NCBI GenBank assembly: GCA_015680685.1
Contig: MNCI01003829.1
Coordinates: forward strand, 113,039-177,038
DNA: 64,000 nucleotides
DNA from: Gnetum montanum
Taxonomy: Eukaryota; Streptophyta; Gnetopsida; Gnetales; Gnetaceae
Reading direction: 5' to 3'
Part shown: in pieces, positions 32,740 to 44,438 of the stretch
Position numbering within the stretch: the first letter of the stretch is position 1
Layout: each line of letters begins with the position of its first letter
Notes under the pieces: model-generated
What the model was told of the DNA's origin: nothing
What the model saw: the letters and a program-made list of their open reading frames with translations, nothing else
Database searches by the model: none
Program-made: the position numbers and the translations under genes

Positions 32740-33400
32740 CTCCTTTGTTTATCATGTAGAAATAAAAGTTAATCTAAATAAGGATCAGGTAACATTCCAT
32801 AATCTAGCAATAAAGATAGGCATAGTGCCAGAAGGCAAAGCTATAGAAAAAATAATTGCACCTCTCAATTATTCCTAGGACATTAAAGTATTAGCCATCA
32901 AGCAAGCTAATACAAATGTCATACTTCTAGATTCATTAGAGTAAGCATGCAAGAAACAAGAGGAGAAAAAGAGGCAAATAAAGATGTTTTCTGAGAAAGT
33001 ATAGCTCCTTGAGGCTAAGCTAAGAGGTAGCACCATGATTAGGCACAATTCTCCTCCTCATCCATGTTGGAGAAAGAAGAATAAAATTATAGAATTTCAA
33101 AGAACTTTGATGGAGAAAGAAAGAACAACACTATCCATGACATGATCCATGAGCAACTGAAGAAATTATTTGATAGCATGGGAGAATTGAGGCAAAAAGA
33201 ATTAAACTAATAAGCGATGGTATAAAAGGGAATACTATAAACTATTGAAAGAAAATAAAGAGCTGTATGTGGATATAGAAATAAGAAGTCTAATTATTAA
33301 AAAAACCAAGTTATTATGTTATTGTATTAGAAATGAAAATTTAAGCAATTATGTAAGAATAAAGAAAAACCTCTTTCTTAGTAGAGGATATGTTAAGTTC
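32740..33400 (+). other. Unidentified coding-like remnant
   Basis: One frame reads VEIKVNLNKDQVTFHNLAIK, then GIVPEGKAIEKIIAPLNYS*, IKVLAIKQANTNVILLDSLE and, later, KENKELYVDIEIRS. Stops interrupt every 20-60 codons. Charged and protein-like, but no family is recognised. It has the style of a retroelement accessory ORF. Confidence 0.3.
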
Positions 33401-33597
33401 TCCAAAGCCTAGGTCATCAAACTTGATATTAGGGATAGACTCATCATTTAGGGCTATCAAGTCTTTAGTATCAATAAAGTTCTTAGAATACCTATAGGTT
33501 CAATTTTAATATCAACTAGTTCATCACTAAGCTAATAAGGTCATGCTTTATTATCTAAGATAATTATCTCATGATTAGGAAAGGGAAAGTGAATATC

Positions 33598-33990
33598 TTA
33601 ATGTATAGGATATGATGCTGCATGATTTTGAGCTAGTCGAGAACATCCTAGCATTCTATTCATACCAAGACATTCATGTATGATCATGAAAAGGGATTTA
33701 GAATATATAAAATCACCTACCATGAATAACAACCTAAGGAAACCTATAGCTTCTACTAGCATACCATTAAAGGAAATGAAATTAGTACAAGTTTTATTGA
33801 AGGTTACTTGATCATGAAGACCGAGATGCTTGGCAATAGCCCATGTGATCATGTTAGATCTAGCACCATCATCAACATGTATTAGTGGATTCAAAGCATC
33901 AATTAATACTTTGATAGTAATGTAGAGTGGTAGCTAACAAATATCTTTTGTCTTCAAATTAGTATTAATATTCTTACCATGGAAGTTCAA
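33598..33990 (-). pseudogene. Tat-like aspartic protease remnant
   Basis: The minus-strand open stretch (98 residues) starts NPLIHVDDGARSNMIT, the active-site loop (D-D-G-A replacing D-S/T-G-A). It continues AKHLGL, GFLRLLFMVGDF and MNRMLGCSRL, the degenerate form of the ILGRPWL motif. Together these are a gypsy retropepsin of Tat type. It lies downstream of the gag remnant on the same strand, the normal order. Confidence 0.7.
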
Positions 33991-34819
33991 ACTATCTAAT
34001 CCATAATGAGGGACTTGAAGAAAGGATGATATAGCCTCTGTCTAAGCTGGAATGTTACTTGGAATCATAATTCTCTTAAGAATATCATATAAAACAACCC
34101 AATGCTCTTTAGAAGTTACTATGAGGTTGTACAAGGATAAGTTAGTTCCTTTTGAATGGATCATAGTTGTCATTTGTTATAGGACCTTATTATCCATTGA
34201 TTGAGATTATTGTAGAGTTAATGCCATTGTGACTAGCTATATAGAATTAAAGGAACAGGTTCCTCATGTTGGTAGAAAGAAACCTTCTTTGATGTTTTAT
34301 AAGGTTGCTTAGATACATCAAGAACTTGCTTCTTATGTTTGTCTATTTATAACTCATTGGTCTATTGGCTATAGGTAAGGATTTTTACCTATAAGGTGAT
34401 GAGAAGAAATTATTAGATATTTGGGATATAGTAGGTAAAGGGTATTTTGATATTTAACATGGTATGGAATAGGTTAGAAGTAGGAAGGACTAATGGGTTG
34501 AGTAATGGAAGTAAAATGATGGGGATGGAAATGGTATGAGATATAGCTAGGTTTTAGCTAATTGGAATAGAGTGGATGCTATAAGGAAATAAGAAAGGGT
34601 GATTTAAATTTGATGAAGTGGTGGTGTAGTCAGACCAACAAATAATATAAGGCTTTCAATATTTTTCAAATAAATTATTGATGATGCTCATAGTTAAACC
34701 AATGAATGACATAAGGCTCCTTAGGTGAGGAGTTACAAGTTTTATATTTTAGATTGAAAGCTGAAATAGTGTTTCTAGCTTCCAAGGGATTTTAAAATAC
34801 TTCTAACTACTTATTGTCT

Positions 34820-36526
34820 AGATGCATAGGGGATGGCTCACTTGCCACTATTGTCTTGTCCTTATTTATGAGATTCTAAATATCATCCTTCAAATTCCTG
34901 TAGTTATCTATGTCCTGATTGGCAGTCTTATTATAATAATAGTACTTCTACTAGTTATACCACTTAGACACCTTAGGGTCACCTTCTTACCTTTAAGAAG
35001 GATTCAATACTATGAGTTGAATGCAACAGTAATGTGTTCTTTCTTGATTAGGAACCTACTTTCTCTTAAGATGACCATCCCTAAGAAAAATATTAAGAAG
35101 CAGAGAATACCTCATGGGTGTCTTAGTGTATTGATCTCTATTTATTTAAGGTTAGTATTATTGAATTGAAGAAAAATTACTTGAGAAAACATTGTTTTGT
35201 CCCTTAGAAAAGGAATAAATATCTTGTGAAGTTGGTTGTCCCTTCTCTTGTTTTATAGCCTTCTTAGCTTTGTTATGGGTTGATAGGAATTCTTGATCAC
35301 CACATTGAATGATGACTTTTGAATGTGTCTGGTAGTTAGCAAGTTATCATTTAGAGAATGAGGCTTAGAATAAGTCATCTTCTTTTGAATATAGTCAATG
35401 AGTATAGCTTCAATAATGCCCTATAAGTAGCATTCCTCCAAATGATATAGTAACTTAGTTAATATCGCTATCCATCAAGAAATGAACTTATTAAGATATT
35501 CATTTGGAGCTTGATTAATATCTATAAAGAACATAATGCCAATGCTTTAAGGAACATTGAACTTGAAACATTCAATGAAAGCCATTAATAGTTTTTTCTA
35601 GAGAACTAATAGATCCATGAGGCAATGATATATACCATTCCAAAGCTCTTCCAAAAAGAGAGTTAGAGAAACATCTCAGCATGATGTGATGGTAAGGGGC
35701 AAGAAGCATGCATTCATTTTTGAATGTGACTACATGATTCATAGGATCTCTTATTTTATTATTATACTTTGTAAAAGATGATGGTGAAACTCCCTTGGGT
35801 AGGACTAGTAGGGGAATAATAGAAATTATAGAATCACTTAGGATCTTATCCAAGGAAATGAGAAAATTTTCTTACATGATCAATGCCTTAGCTACTTTGT
35901 TTTCAATGCTTTGGAGATGAAGCATAACATCTTTAAGTAGTGCTAACAACTATGAAACTATTCTATAAAAGTGAGAGACAAGTTAAGTGATGATGTCAAA
36001 GGGGGATGCATGTACAAAATGGATCCAAATGTAGTGAAAGTAGGTGTGCCTAACAAAATAGAATTAGATGGCTATAGAGGAAAACATGGTGCATTGCTAG
36101 ATTAGAAAATGCTAAATAGCAATGAAGTAGTAGAAACAAAAAATGGACTAAAAAGGATGTATTGTTAGTTGAGATTGAAGAATGGAGTATCGAGATCCAA
36201 AAAAATGGATTGGAAAAATAAAAAGAAATGAGAATTCTAACATTGTTATGAGGAAACAAATGCTAGGATGAAGGAATAGATCTCAAGGAAAGACTAAGTG
36301 GTCTCATGATGGGGGCCATAGATCTAGGTGAAGAACTTTGAGCAACTATGACACTGATGTTGTGTATATGCTGTGAAAGAGGGTTAGTCTTGCCAAGCTC
36401 TTTAGCTAATTGTTCTTCAACTTCATCTATTAAATAAACTTCTAGTTCAAAGGCTATACTTCTCCCTTTCTTTTTACTAGTGATGTGAGGACCAAGAGGT
36501 TCTAGAATTATCTTCATCCTAGCCAC
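34820..36526 (-). pseudogene. Tat-like gag remnant
   Basis: Minus-strand segments in order: the N-terminal part 36,526-36,263; then 35,853-35,572, containing KIRDPMNHVVTFKNECM, LRCFSNSLFGRALEWYISLP and SISSLE, the capsid core of retrotransposon gag (compare LDWYLALPRGSISSLE at 2.85 kb). Far downstream, near 34,960-34,880, the reading YYYYNKTANQDIDNYRNLKD matches the Tat zinc-knuckle context C..H....GHDT..C..LKD with the Cys residues turned to Tyr. Frameshifts separate the pieces. The plus-strand open stretch 34,822-35,169 is antisense to this. Confidence 0.7.
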
Positions 36527-36799
36527 TTCAATCTATTAGTGTATCATTTCTTGTATCTTTTCTTGCTCCATGATGAATTTTACAATTTCTTTAGCTTCTC
36601 CATGATCCAATTCAATTCGATGATCTAGATTATGGAGGAAAGAAAGAAGATCATTGTCATGATCATATTCTATCATAAGTTTGAACATCTCTAGTATAAG
36701 TAAGAAGACTAGCTTCCCCTTAGTAGAAGCTATCTTATAGTCACTTAGGATTAATCATTCTAAGAATCTCTAATTTCTTCTTCCATCACTAAGCCTCTA

Positions 36800-36910
36800 A
36801 AGTTTAAAGAAATGTGGCGAGTACATCACCAAGCACTTCTATAATTCTCAATGTATTTTTGATATGTTTGTTTTATTTGTGTGAGTCTCTTCTTGTGTTG
36901 ACATTTTTTA
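36800..36910 (+). repeat. Internal 3'-end fragment matching 40,290-40,378
   Basis: This stretch (ACATCACCAAGC, ATAATTCTCAATG, GATATGTTTG, TGAGTCTCTTCTTGTGTTGA) aligns with 40,290-40,378, the end of the internal region before the 3' LTR. An LTR following its own internal end on both sides suggests a second, truncated copy sharing the LTR at 36,911. Confidence 0.65.
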
Positions 36911-37712
36911 TGATGATTCTAGGATGTTTTATCATGTTTGGAGGTTTTGTGAGCCTATTTTGATGAGTTAGGGGGTTCATGTATCTATGGGGACTTTTTT
37001 GGAGGCATTTGAAGGTTCCAGAACTTAAAACAAGCATCCTTATTCTTGGACCTGGTAGGATAAACGTATTCTCTACATTGTAGATGTTTCCCCAACATGC
37101 AAGACATCTCCTTTGGCATGTCTACACTCAAGAAATACATCACCCCTTCCTCCAAGATGTCTCACACAAATTTCAATGGATATTAAATTGAATTGTATAT
37201 GGGAGGGAAGACAAAAGGTCACACCAAGAGGATACAAATAAGAGTCTAAGAATTAAGTTTAGGAGGCTAATTAGGATAATCAAAGGAAGCAAGTTAGTCT
37301 TAAGAAGAAGGCTAGTCTTTTGTGATCTTATGCAAGGAGAGAGATTGTATAAGAGGAATTTCAAAGCTTATGCAAGAGAGAGCTTGTGCAAGAAGAATTA
37401 AGTGAGAGGCAAGGGAGAGCACCTAAGAAAGGTTGAGAGAATCTCTTATAAGTGTCTTGTCTTGAGCTTTAGCCTCATTATGAGTAATTGAGGCTTGAGA
37501 GGGGACATGTGTGACCTCTAAGATCCTTGGAAAAGTTGTGAGTTAAACTTGTTTCCTCATATTTAATGTATTTTCCTACATTTTGAGAGTTCTTTTAATA
37601 AAAGGAAAATTTTCTTGATTTCATTGTGTTGTTCATATTTTCTAAACTGAAATTACTTATAAAGCTTATGGAATGGGTCCTTTTGGGATCTATTGAGGTA
37701 GGCTCCTCATTA
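36911..37712 (+). repeat. Gypsy LTR (left)
   Basis: It matches the right LTR from TGATGATTC to GGCTCCTCAT(T/C)A. The cluster GATGTTTCCCC, AGACATCTCC, GATGTCTCAC at 37,080-37,165 are decayed GAGACGTCTC words. Repeated GAGAGCTTGTGCAAG-type words lie at 37,330-37,400. Confidence 0.85.
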
Positions 37713-37715
37713 GAT

Positions 37716-37734
37716 TGGTATCAAAGCACTTGGT
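37716..37734 (+). other. Primer binding site, initiator-Met tRNA type
   Basis: TGGTATCAAAGCACTTGG begins three bases after the LTR and matches the TGGTATCA.AGC primer site. Confidence 0.85.
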
Positions 37735-37999
37735 TTGGAAGTTTTCACACTTTAATTATTGATCTTCATTAAGATTTTAAAGAAATATTGAAGCTTTATA
37801 GCCACTTAGGATTTGAAGAACCCAAGATTAGTAAATATTTCTTGAATCTTATAAGATCAAGTTTCTTTTTTAATAATTGAGCATCCATTTTCTTGAAAGG
37901 CTAGGATTTGAAGTTAATCACATCTTCATTACACTTTGTGTTACCTTAAATTATAAGAATTAGTTAAATATCTCATCTTGTTGCTTTAATATTTTACCT

Positions 38000-39120
38000 T
38001 TAGCTTTATGAAAGGCATGGCTTCTAAGAAGAAGACTAATCAAGAGCTTTAAGAGCTCAAAGACTCCTTTAAGGCTTTTTTGGCTGAGATGCAAAAAGTC
38101 CTTCCCAAAGTAATGACTTGAAAACATCAATATTTTGAATAAGCTTCAAGAAGAAGTGAGTATAAAATTGAAGAAGAGAATCCTTTTACATCTATGCAAA
38201 GATCAATAGGAAGAAATAATCAAAGAACTCCAAGGAGAGAAGAAACTAGAGTTCAAAGGTATGAGCAAAGGTTTCTTTTTCTTCATAATAATGAGGAAAA
38301 TGATGATGAAAGGTTTGTAAAGATCTTAAGAAGTGCTTTAAGAGTTTCCCATATAGAAATTTCCATTTTTAAAGGTGTTGAGGTACATATTTCTTTCTTT
38401 CTTAGATTAGAGTTTTGAATAAGTATTTTCTTATTGAGCAATTTTCTGGTGAGTAAATGATTCATGTGGTTGCAAGTAAACTTGATGGATTGGTAGCCAA
38501 ATGGTGGAATAATGAATGTTTCAAATACTTTGAAGAACATGAAAAGCCTATTAAGAGTTGGCAACTTATGAAATTCATGCTAAAGTAAAAGTTTGAGAAG
38601 ACATCCTTCCGTCATGAAGCCACAAAGAATCCAGAATTTCTTAGATAAGGAGATTATGAGGTAAAAGATTTTTATGTTGAATTTTGTAAAGCTTTGGAAA
38701 AGGATGATGTTCATTGGACTAAGTATGAGAAAGATTCTAACTTCATTATTGGATTAAGAATGCAATATTAGCAAGAATTAACATTCTATGAGCCTAATAC
38801 TCTTGATGAAGTGTATGATCTTGCTCTTAAGGCTGAAATGAAACGTACAAAGTTTGGCTTAAAAAGAATAAAGATCATAAGAAAAGGCATGAGAAAGAAA
38901 TAGCTCACAAGCCAAGGAAATCATCCAAGGAGAATGGTAAAAATGAGCCAAAGAATAAGGAAAGGATGTCTACTTCTCTTAGGAGGGGAAGAATAAGGAA
39001 ACAATCTCTATGAGATAAAGATATATGTTATAATTGTGGTGAATTAGGTCATAAACAATGGGAATGCACAAAGCTAGAGAAGAATGCCTCTAAGGATAAG
39101 AAAATTCAAACTATGCAAGA
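38000..39120 (+). pseudogene. Gypsy gag with CCHC zinc knuckle (remnant)
   Basis: Pieces in frame: MASKKKTNQEL, EYKIEEENPFTSMQR (open stretch 38,194-38,418), KLDGLVAKWWNNECFKYFEE, IKSWQLMKFMLK*KF, DYEVKDFYVEFCKALEKDDV, FIIGLRMQY*QELTFYEPNT and LDEVYDLALKAEMK. The zinc knuckle CYNCGELGHKQWEC (39,026-39,067) has all four ligands C-C-H-C intact. Gag packages the RNA. At least five stops or shifts interrupt it. The fold order (WW...W..L...F......Y..F..L) is that of gypsy capsid domains. Confidence 0.85.
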
Positions 39121-40378
39121 AGATGAACCTAAATCTTTAAAGAAGGTATGTGAACATGATTCTTTATATATTGCTAACCACAGTTGAATAGTTGTACTTT
39201 TCTTTGAACATGTTAGTATCAATGAAGAGGTTATAAGGAAGTGTTTGTTTAGAACTCATTGTGATGTTAAATGTCATTCCTTGAGTGTAGTCATTGATGA
39301 TGGAGCATAAGAAAATGTGATTTCTACCAAGGCTATGAAGCCATTACATATAGCTATAATTCCTCATCTTAATCCATACAAAGTACATTGCTTAATGAAG
39401 AATCATTATAAGAAGTTTAAGGAATAGTGCCTTATTGATTATTTCATTATATATTTTTATGATTAGATTCTTTCTAATGTATTACCTATTGATTACGAAA
39501 ATCTTGTATTTTGTAGAACATGAAATTATGATAATAAGGCTATCTTTGATGGAAAAAATAATAGTTGGACTATGTGACAAGGTAATCATAAGTTTAGGTT
39601 ATTGTCCACTATTATTAATAGTAAGGTTTATAACTTGAATTCTTCATTGATGCTTCCTAGTTACAAGGAAAATGTAAGGATGAATGCTATTTATAATGAT
39701 GAAATTTTCTTTGATTCTAAAAATAATTTATTTGATATGGATGCTATTACTAATTGTGTGAAGTCTCATATGAATGAGAAAAAGTTTGTTCATGCTACTA
39801 TTCAATCTTGGATGTTGATGGCATTAGAATATTAGTTGATGCTTTTGGAAACTTGTGTAAGTATTGGGCTAAAATTTGTATTTGCAAGGGGATTCTAGAA
39901 GAGTAAGGAAGGTCAGTTGGCCATAAGTGGAGAAATATCATTGGTCTTAGGGCATTATGTAAACAAGCTTACTTCATGGATGAATGCTAACAATTATTTT
40001 TTCAAATACTTGTGTAACTTTTATGCAAGTTTGAGTCATGATGGGGATGCAATGGAAGCATTCAAACAAGATGCTCAAATGAAGAAAGCATGATGGGACA
40101 TGAGGAAAAGCCTCCATAAGCAAGATAAGTTCAAAACCAAAACCTCAAATAATACTCATTCTCATGTTTTTGATGCATTGAGTCTTGATTGTTATGCTAA
40201 GTATGATGGTATTGATTCATGGAGGCATGGTGCCTTCTAGCTTTTAAAAGGTCATTAAGCATGATATTTTTAATAGTGGGATAGATGATGAGGACATCAC
40301 CTAGTCCTTATATAATCCTCAACATATTTTGGATATGTGTGCTCTATTTTTGGGAGTGTCTTCTTATGTTAACCTTTT
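39121..40378 (+). pseudogene. Gypsy protease remnant and collapsed pol
   Basis: At 39,280-39,400 the reading SVVIDDGA*ENVIS followed by PHLNPYKVHCLM is the protease active site (DDGA for D-C/T-GA) and the PHP.PYKV.W segment. From about 39,500 GKNNSWTM*QGNHKFRLL resembles the end of the protease region. After that only unrecognised readings remain (for example MEAFKQDAQMKKA near 40,050). No RT or integrase motifs are visible before the 3' LTR, so pol was largely deleted. Confidence 0.6.
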
Positions 40379-40385
40379 TGATGAT

Positions 40386-41244
40386 TAATAAATCATATCT
40401 TTCATCAACTATGATATCACGCGTCCAATATTGGAGCTGTGATATCATGTATCCAATATCATAGACACGTGCGGGCCTATAAATACAACACGTAGGTACA
40501 TGGTCCACAAACAGTTTCACTCCAACCTTAGCAAAATTCTATCAATTTTTTTCTTGATTTTAGCACTTAGCACTTAGTAGTGCATGTCTTTAGTGTGATG
40601 TTAAGTGATTGGATAGTGTTTATTCAAGTAGAATGTACTTGGACATGTTTCATGACTGAAAATAAAGACCAAGATTACTTTGCATCATTGCAACATCACT
40701 TAGATTTCTTACTGTTTACTTAGCATAATGTTCATTATTTTGACTTAGTATAACATTTACTATTTTCCTAGTTACTGTTACTTTCTACACACTTTACTAT
40801 TAATGTTGTTAAGTAGAATGGATATGACTAATTCCAAGCATTAAGTGTGATTGTTTGGTAACCCAGTAGTATTATCACTTAGTTCACCCTGTAGCGAAAT
40901 ACTTGATAATCCTAGTAACAATTGCATGAGTCCAAGATGTGTATGGAGAATTAGGAATAGATGTCCACCACACTAGGTTAGATTAGATCTATTTATTGTT
41001 ACTTAGATTTACAAACCACTTCATTTACCTTATGTTCACTAGGAGTAAAATCAACACATCATAAACCTCATTGTGAGTTAAACCATATGCATTGATTTTA
41101 CTAGCTCATGTGGGAAGACAATGATCACAAACTTAAATCAATTACTAGCATAACTACATTGTCTTGTCCACAAAATTTGATTGGGCTACACATGAACACT
41201 CATATCTCATATCGTTGGGTGTTGGATTACTCCACTGCTTATCA
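40386..41244 (+). repeat. Athila-family solo LTR inserted in another LTR, target duplication ATGAT
   Basis: ATGAT at 40,381-40,385 and 41,245-41,249 flanks an 859-bp segment that starts TAATAAATCATATC and ends CTGCTTATCA. The same landmarks occur, in the other orientation, in the LTR at 56,427-57,302. It interrupts the 3' LTR of the surrounding gypsy element just after its first seven bases. There is no internal region, so unequal recombination between its LTRs left a solo copy. It carries TATAAATA at 40,478-40,485 and a 20-bp direct repeat at 40,412 and 40,440. Confidence 0.85.
40412..40459 (+). promoter_or_regulatory. Direct repeat TGATATCACGCGTCCAATAT upstream of the LTR TATA box
   Basis: 40,412-40,431 and 40,440-40,459 differ only at three positions, all transitions (CACGCG versus CATGTA), within the U3 part about 20-60 bp before TATAAATA (40,478-40,485). 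It is a plausible upstream promoter element of this LTR family. Confidence 0.5.
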
Positions 41245-41249
41245 ATGAT

Positions 41250-42049
41250 GATTCCAATGTGTTTTGGCATGTTTGGAGATGTTTTGAGCCTATTTTGATG
41301 AGTTTCAAGGGTTCAAGAATCTATGGGGACTTATTTGAAGATATCCAAAGGTTTTAGATCTCAAAATAAGAATCTTTATTCTTGGCCATAGTAGGAGAGA
41401 CGTCTCCCCTACAATGTAGATGTCTCCCCAACATGCAAGATGTCTCTTGCAAGACATATCCTTTGACATCTCTACACTTGGGAAAGATGTCTCCTCTTTC
41501 TCTAAGATGTCTCAAACGAATTTCAACAGATATCATATTAAATTATGAATGAGAGGGAAGATGAAAGATCACACTAAGAAGCTATAAATAAGAGTATAAG
41601 TATTAAGTTTAGGAGGCTAATCAGGTTAATCAAAGGAAGCAAGTTAGTCTCTAGGAGAAGACTAGTCCAAGAGAGAATGTTAGTCTTTTGTGATCTTGTG
41701 CAAGGAGAGAGCTTGTGTAAGAAGAATTGAGTGAGAGGCAAAGAAGAGAACTTGAGAAATACTAAGAGAATCTCCTATAAGTGTCTTATCTTAAGCTTTA
41801 GCTTCAATGTGAGTAATTAAGGATTGAGAGCTGACATGTGTGCCCTATAAGATCCTTGGAAGAGTTGTGAGTTGAGCTTGGCTCCTCATCTTTGATATAT
41901 TTCACTACATTTTAAGAGTTTTCTTTTTTTTTTAATAAAATGGAGATTTTCTCCATTTCATTATGTTATTCTTATTTTCTAAGTTGAAATTACGTAGGAA
42001 GCTTGTGGAATGGGTCCTTTTGAGGTCTATTGAGGTAGGCTCCTCATCA
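41250..42049 (+). repeat. Gypsy LTR (right), main part
   Basis: It continues the LTR begun at 40,379 and matches 36,918-37,712. It holds an intact palindrome GAGACGTCTC at 41,397-41,406, followed by GATGTCTCCCC, GATGTCTCTTGC, GACATCTC, GATGTCTCC and GATGTCTC to 41,512. Confidence 0.85.
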
Positions 42050-44400
42050 AAATCTAAATGAGAAGATGACACTATAGCTGCGAATGTGTTGTAGTAGTAA
42101 CTGTGACTTGATAGGGTTATTACTAGAGCTTTGGTTTTCCATGCAATCAAGTTTAAACTTGAAATAAAAAGTGAGAATATATGTTCAAGACAAACATGAA
42201 AGTCATAGTAGAAATGATGTGACCTCAATGTTTTGATGTGGCACATTGTTGAAACTAATAAAGTGTTAAAGAGCACTCTAGAAATTATGTTAATTTCATA
42301 GGCCCTCTTTTTAGTGTCAAAAGATGTTATAAATTCAAGATTCAACAAAAACCTACATGAAAATGAGCTAAGCTTTCCATGATCATCAAACATTATAAAG
42401 AAATGAATTTTAAAATTAAAAAGATACTTGCAGATTATTAGAAATTCTAATAATCTAGGGTTGTATTTTTGCCAAATATGAGAGAAGCAACAAGTGGAAA
42501 TAAATATGTAGAATAACTAGCAAAATGAAGTAGACATTAAAAAAGAAGAAAAGTAAATACAACATGAAATGAAAGAGAACAATATGTAGAATATGAAGAG
42601 AACAAAGCATATGTGGCTGAAAAAAGATAGAAACATAGAACAAAATAAAGGCAAATTTGTTGAAAATTGTGTCTTTAAAAGTAGAAATACAGAAACTTGG
42701 AATATCTAGGGAAAGAACCTAGGAGGATGCAATAACATTCCTATGAGATGAAATCAAGGATCAAGAATGACAAACAAGGAGTTGCATTACCTCATTTTCT
42801 CTCTAATGCATGTGCTAGATGAAGATATGATAAAATCACTACAAGTTAGAAATTGACAATATGCAAATAATAGGAAACTAAATCAGACCTATGCATTGAT
42901 CTAGATCTAAGAGGATTCTTCATATGTTAGGAGGATAGCATGAAGAGGATACAATGTATCAATAGAAAAAGAGGAGAATCAGAAAGGAACTCTAAGGATT
43001 TGAAATTAAATAAAGTTTTCCGATATTACTAGAAAAATAAATGTTTTGTAAAGAGGTTGAGTTTTCCAAATTGCTAGTTCCAACTACCAACCCCTTTCCG
43101 TTTAGGGGTATCCTCTTATTTATAGGTCACAAATGCCTCGTAGATTGTAAAGAAATGATGCATTGGAATCCATAGAATCTTCTAAAACATTTTGAATAGG
43201 AAAAATGACTTGTAATTATAGTAGACATGAAAAATATAGCTGATGTAGAAAATGACATTGGACAACAAAAGCAGTATTGATGCTAAACATTGAAGAGAAA
43301 AATGGCATTGTACATCAAGGACAAATTGTTGAAAAAGTTGAAGTCAATATCGATGTAGGAAACAATGCCAAACATCAAAACTAAAGGTTTTAACTGATGC
43401 TAAAAATGACATATGACATTATTTTTTTATGAATGCTAAGGAACAATTAGAAACAACATGGTTGGTGACAAAGAATATCGAATCTAGAATATTGAAGATA
43501 ACATTAAGCTAAACAATCATGGAGTAAACCCAAAACTTTGACTTATGCAAAAAAAGCCAAAGTGGATACAACACCATACATGAGTAACTTAGAGTGGTAA
43601 GATAGTTGATGAAAGATGTTCTCCAACATTCAAATGCAATGATGAGGCATATGGAAAGCTACAATACTTATCCCCTATAGGAATATCATATAGAGTTTTT
43701 AACCTATGTGGTGTTATAAGTTGAAGAAAAGTGGACATGATACAGTAGCATTTGGCTCAAGAAAGCAACAAAGAATGATGTTATAAAAATAAAGTCCATA
43801 ACATTGGAAGAGGATATACTAAGAATAATAAATTGTATGATCAATTTCCTTTATCAAGAACCCACTATAATTACCCTAAGACAAAATAAAATAAAATCCA
43901 AGAACTATACCTTACAGACTAGTTCTTCCAAACTCTTAATAAGTTATGGAAGAATGATATCAAAAAAGAAGAATTAAGTAGCTTTACTATTTAACAAAAT
44001 ATGTTTGTAACAAAAAATGAATAAAATAAGATTTAAGATTGTTGCCAACTCAAATCATTAATCTTCAAACTAATGTAATTGTACCAAAATTAAATCTGCA
44101 TTTTCACTCACTATAAAAAATCTACTAATTTAACTAATCAATAGAAACTTAAATGACACATTACACTTTGGGAAAATCAAGTAAGAGTTTCTAAGTAAAT
44201 TAGGGTCTAGTGTGACTGTAATTGAAAATCCTAAATTTGTTTTAGAGAGCTCTCCAAACCTAAGTTTGAGATAAAATTATAAGAGAAGACTATTGTGAAG
44301 ATGAATCCAAAAAATAAAATCAATTTTGAAGTTATTTTGAAAGGAAATGAGGCCTTTGTGTTGCTACTAATAAATCCATTATAGAGAAAGTTGGAATTGA
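42050..44400. other. Unassigned AT-rich sequence
   Basis: A 153-residue open stretch at 42,393-41,932 (-) overlaps the LTR end and has no motif; I treat it as fortuitous. Near 43,085-43,130 TTATTTATAGG could be a TATA-like box on the minus strand. No RNA gene or domain is seen. Confidence 0.3.
43240..43425 (+). repeat. Loose repeat of a GAAAATGACATTGGACATCAA word
   Basis: GAAAATGACATTGGACAACAA, AAAAATGGCATTGTACATCAA, GAAACAATGCCAAACATCAAA and AAAAATGACATATGACATT follow at 40-70 bp spacing, each preceded by GATGTAG- or GATGCTA-like bases. Confidence 0.5.
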
Positions 44401-44438
44401 AGAGGAACATTACCTTCAATTTGAACTATTTTTAAGCT

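Larger units (their letters stand above)
36911..42049 (+). mobile_element. Degenerate gypsy element with split 3' LTR
   Basis: LTR 36,911-37,712, primer site TGGTATCAAAGC, gag with zinc knuckle, protease remnant, then almost no pol, then a 3' LTR that begins at 40,379 and resumes at 41,250-42,049 after an inserted solo LTR. The gag type and protease context (PHLNPYKV for PHP.PY.V) indicate Ty3/gypsy. RT, RNase H and integrase appear to be deleted. I find no target duplication: after 42,049 comes AAATC, while before 36,911 lies another fragment of the same family. Confidence 0.75.

Noticed and set aside
41932-42393. Minus-strand frame of 153 residues
   Set aside because: It overlaps the end of an LTR, has no motif, and is rich in Phe/His/Ser/Leu as expected from AT-rich noncoding sequence.
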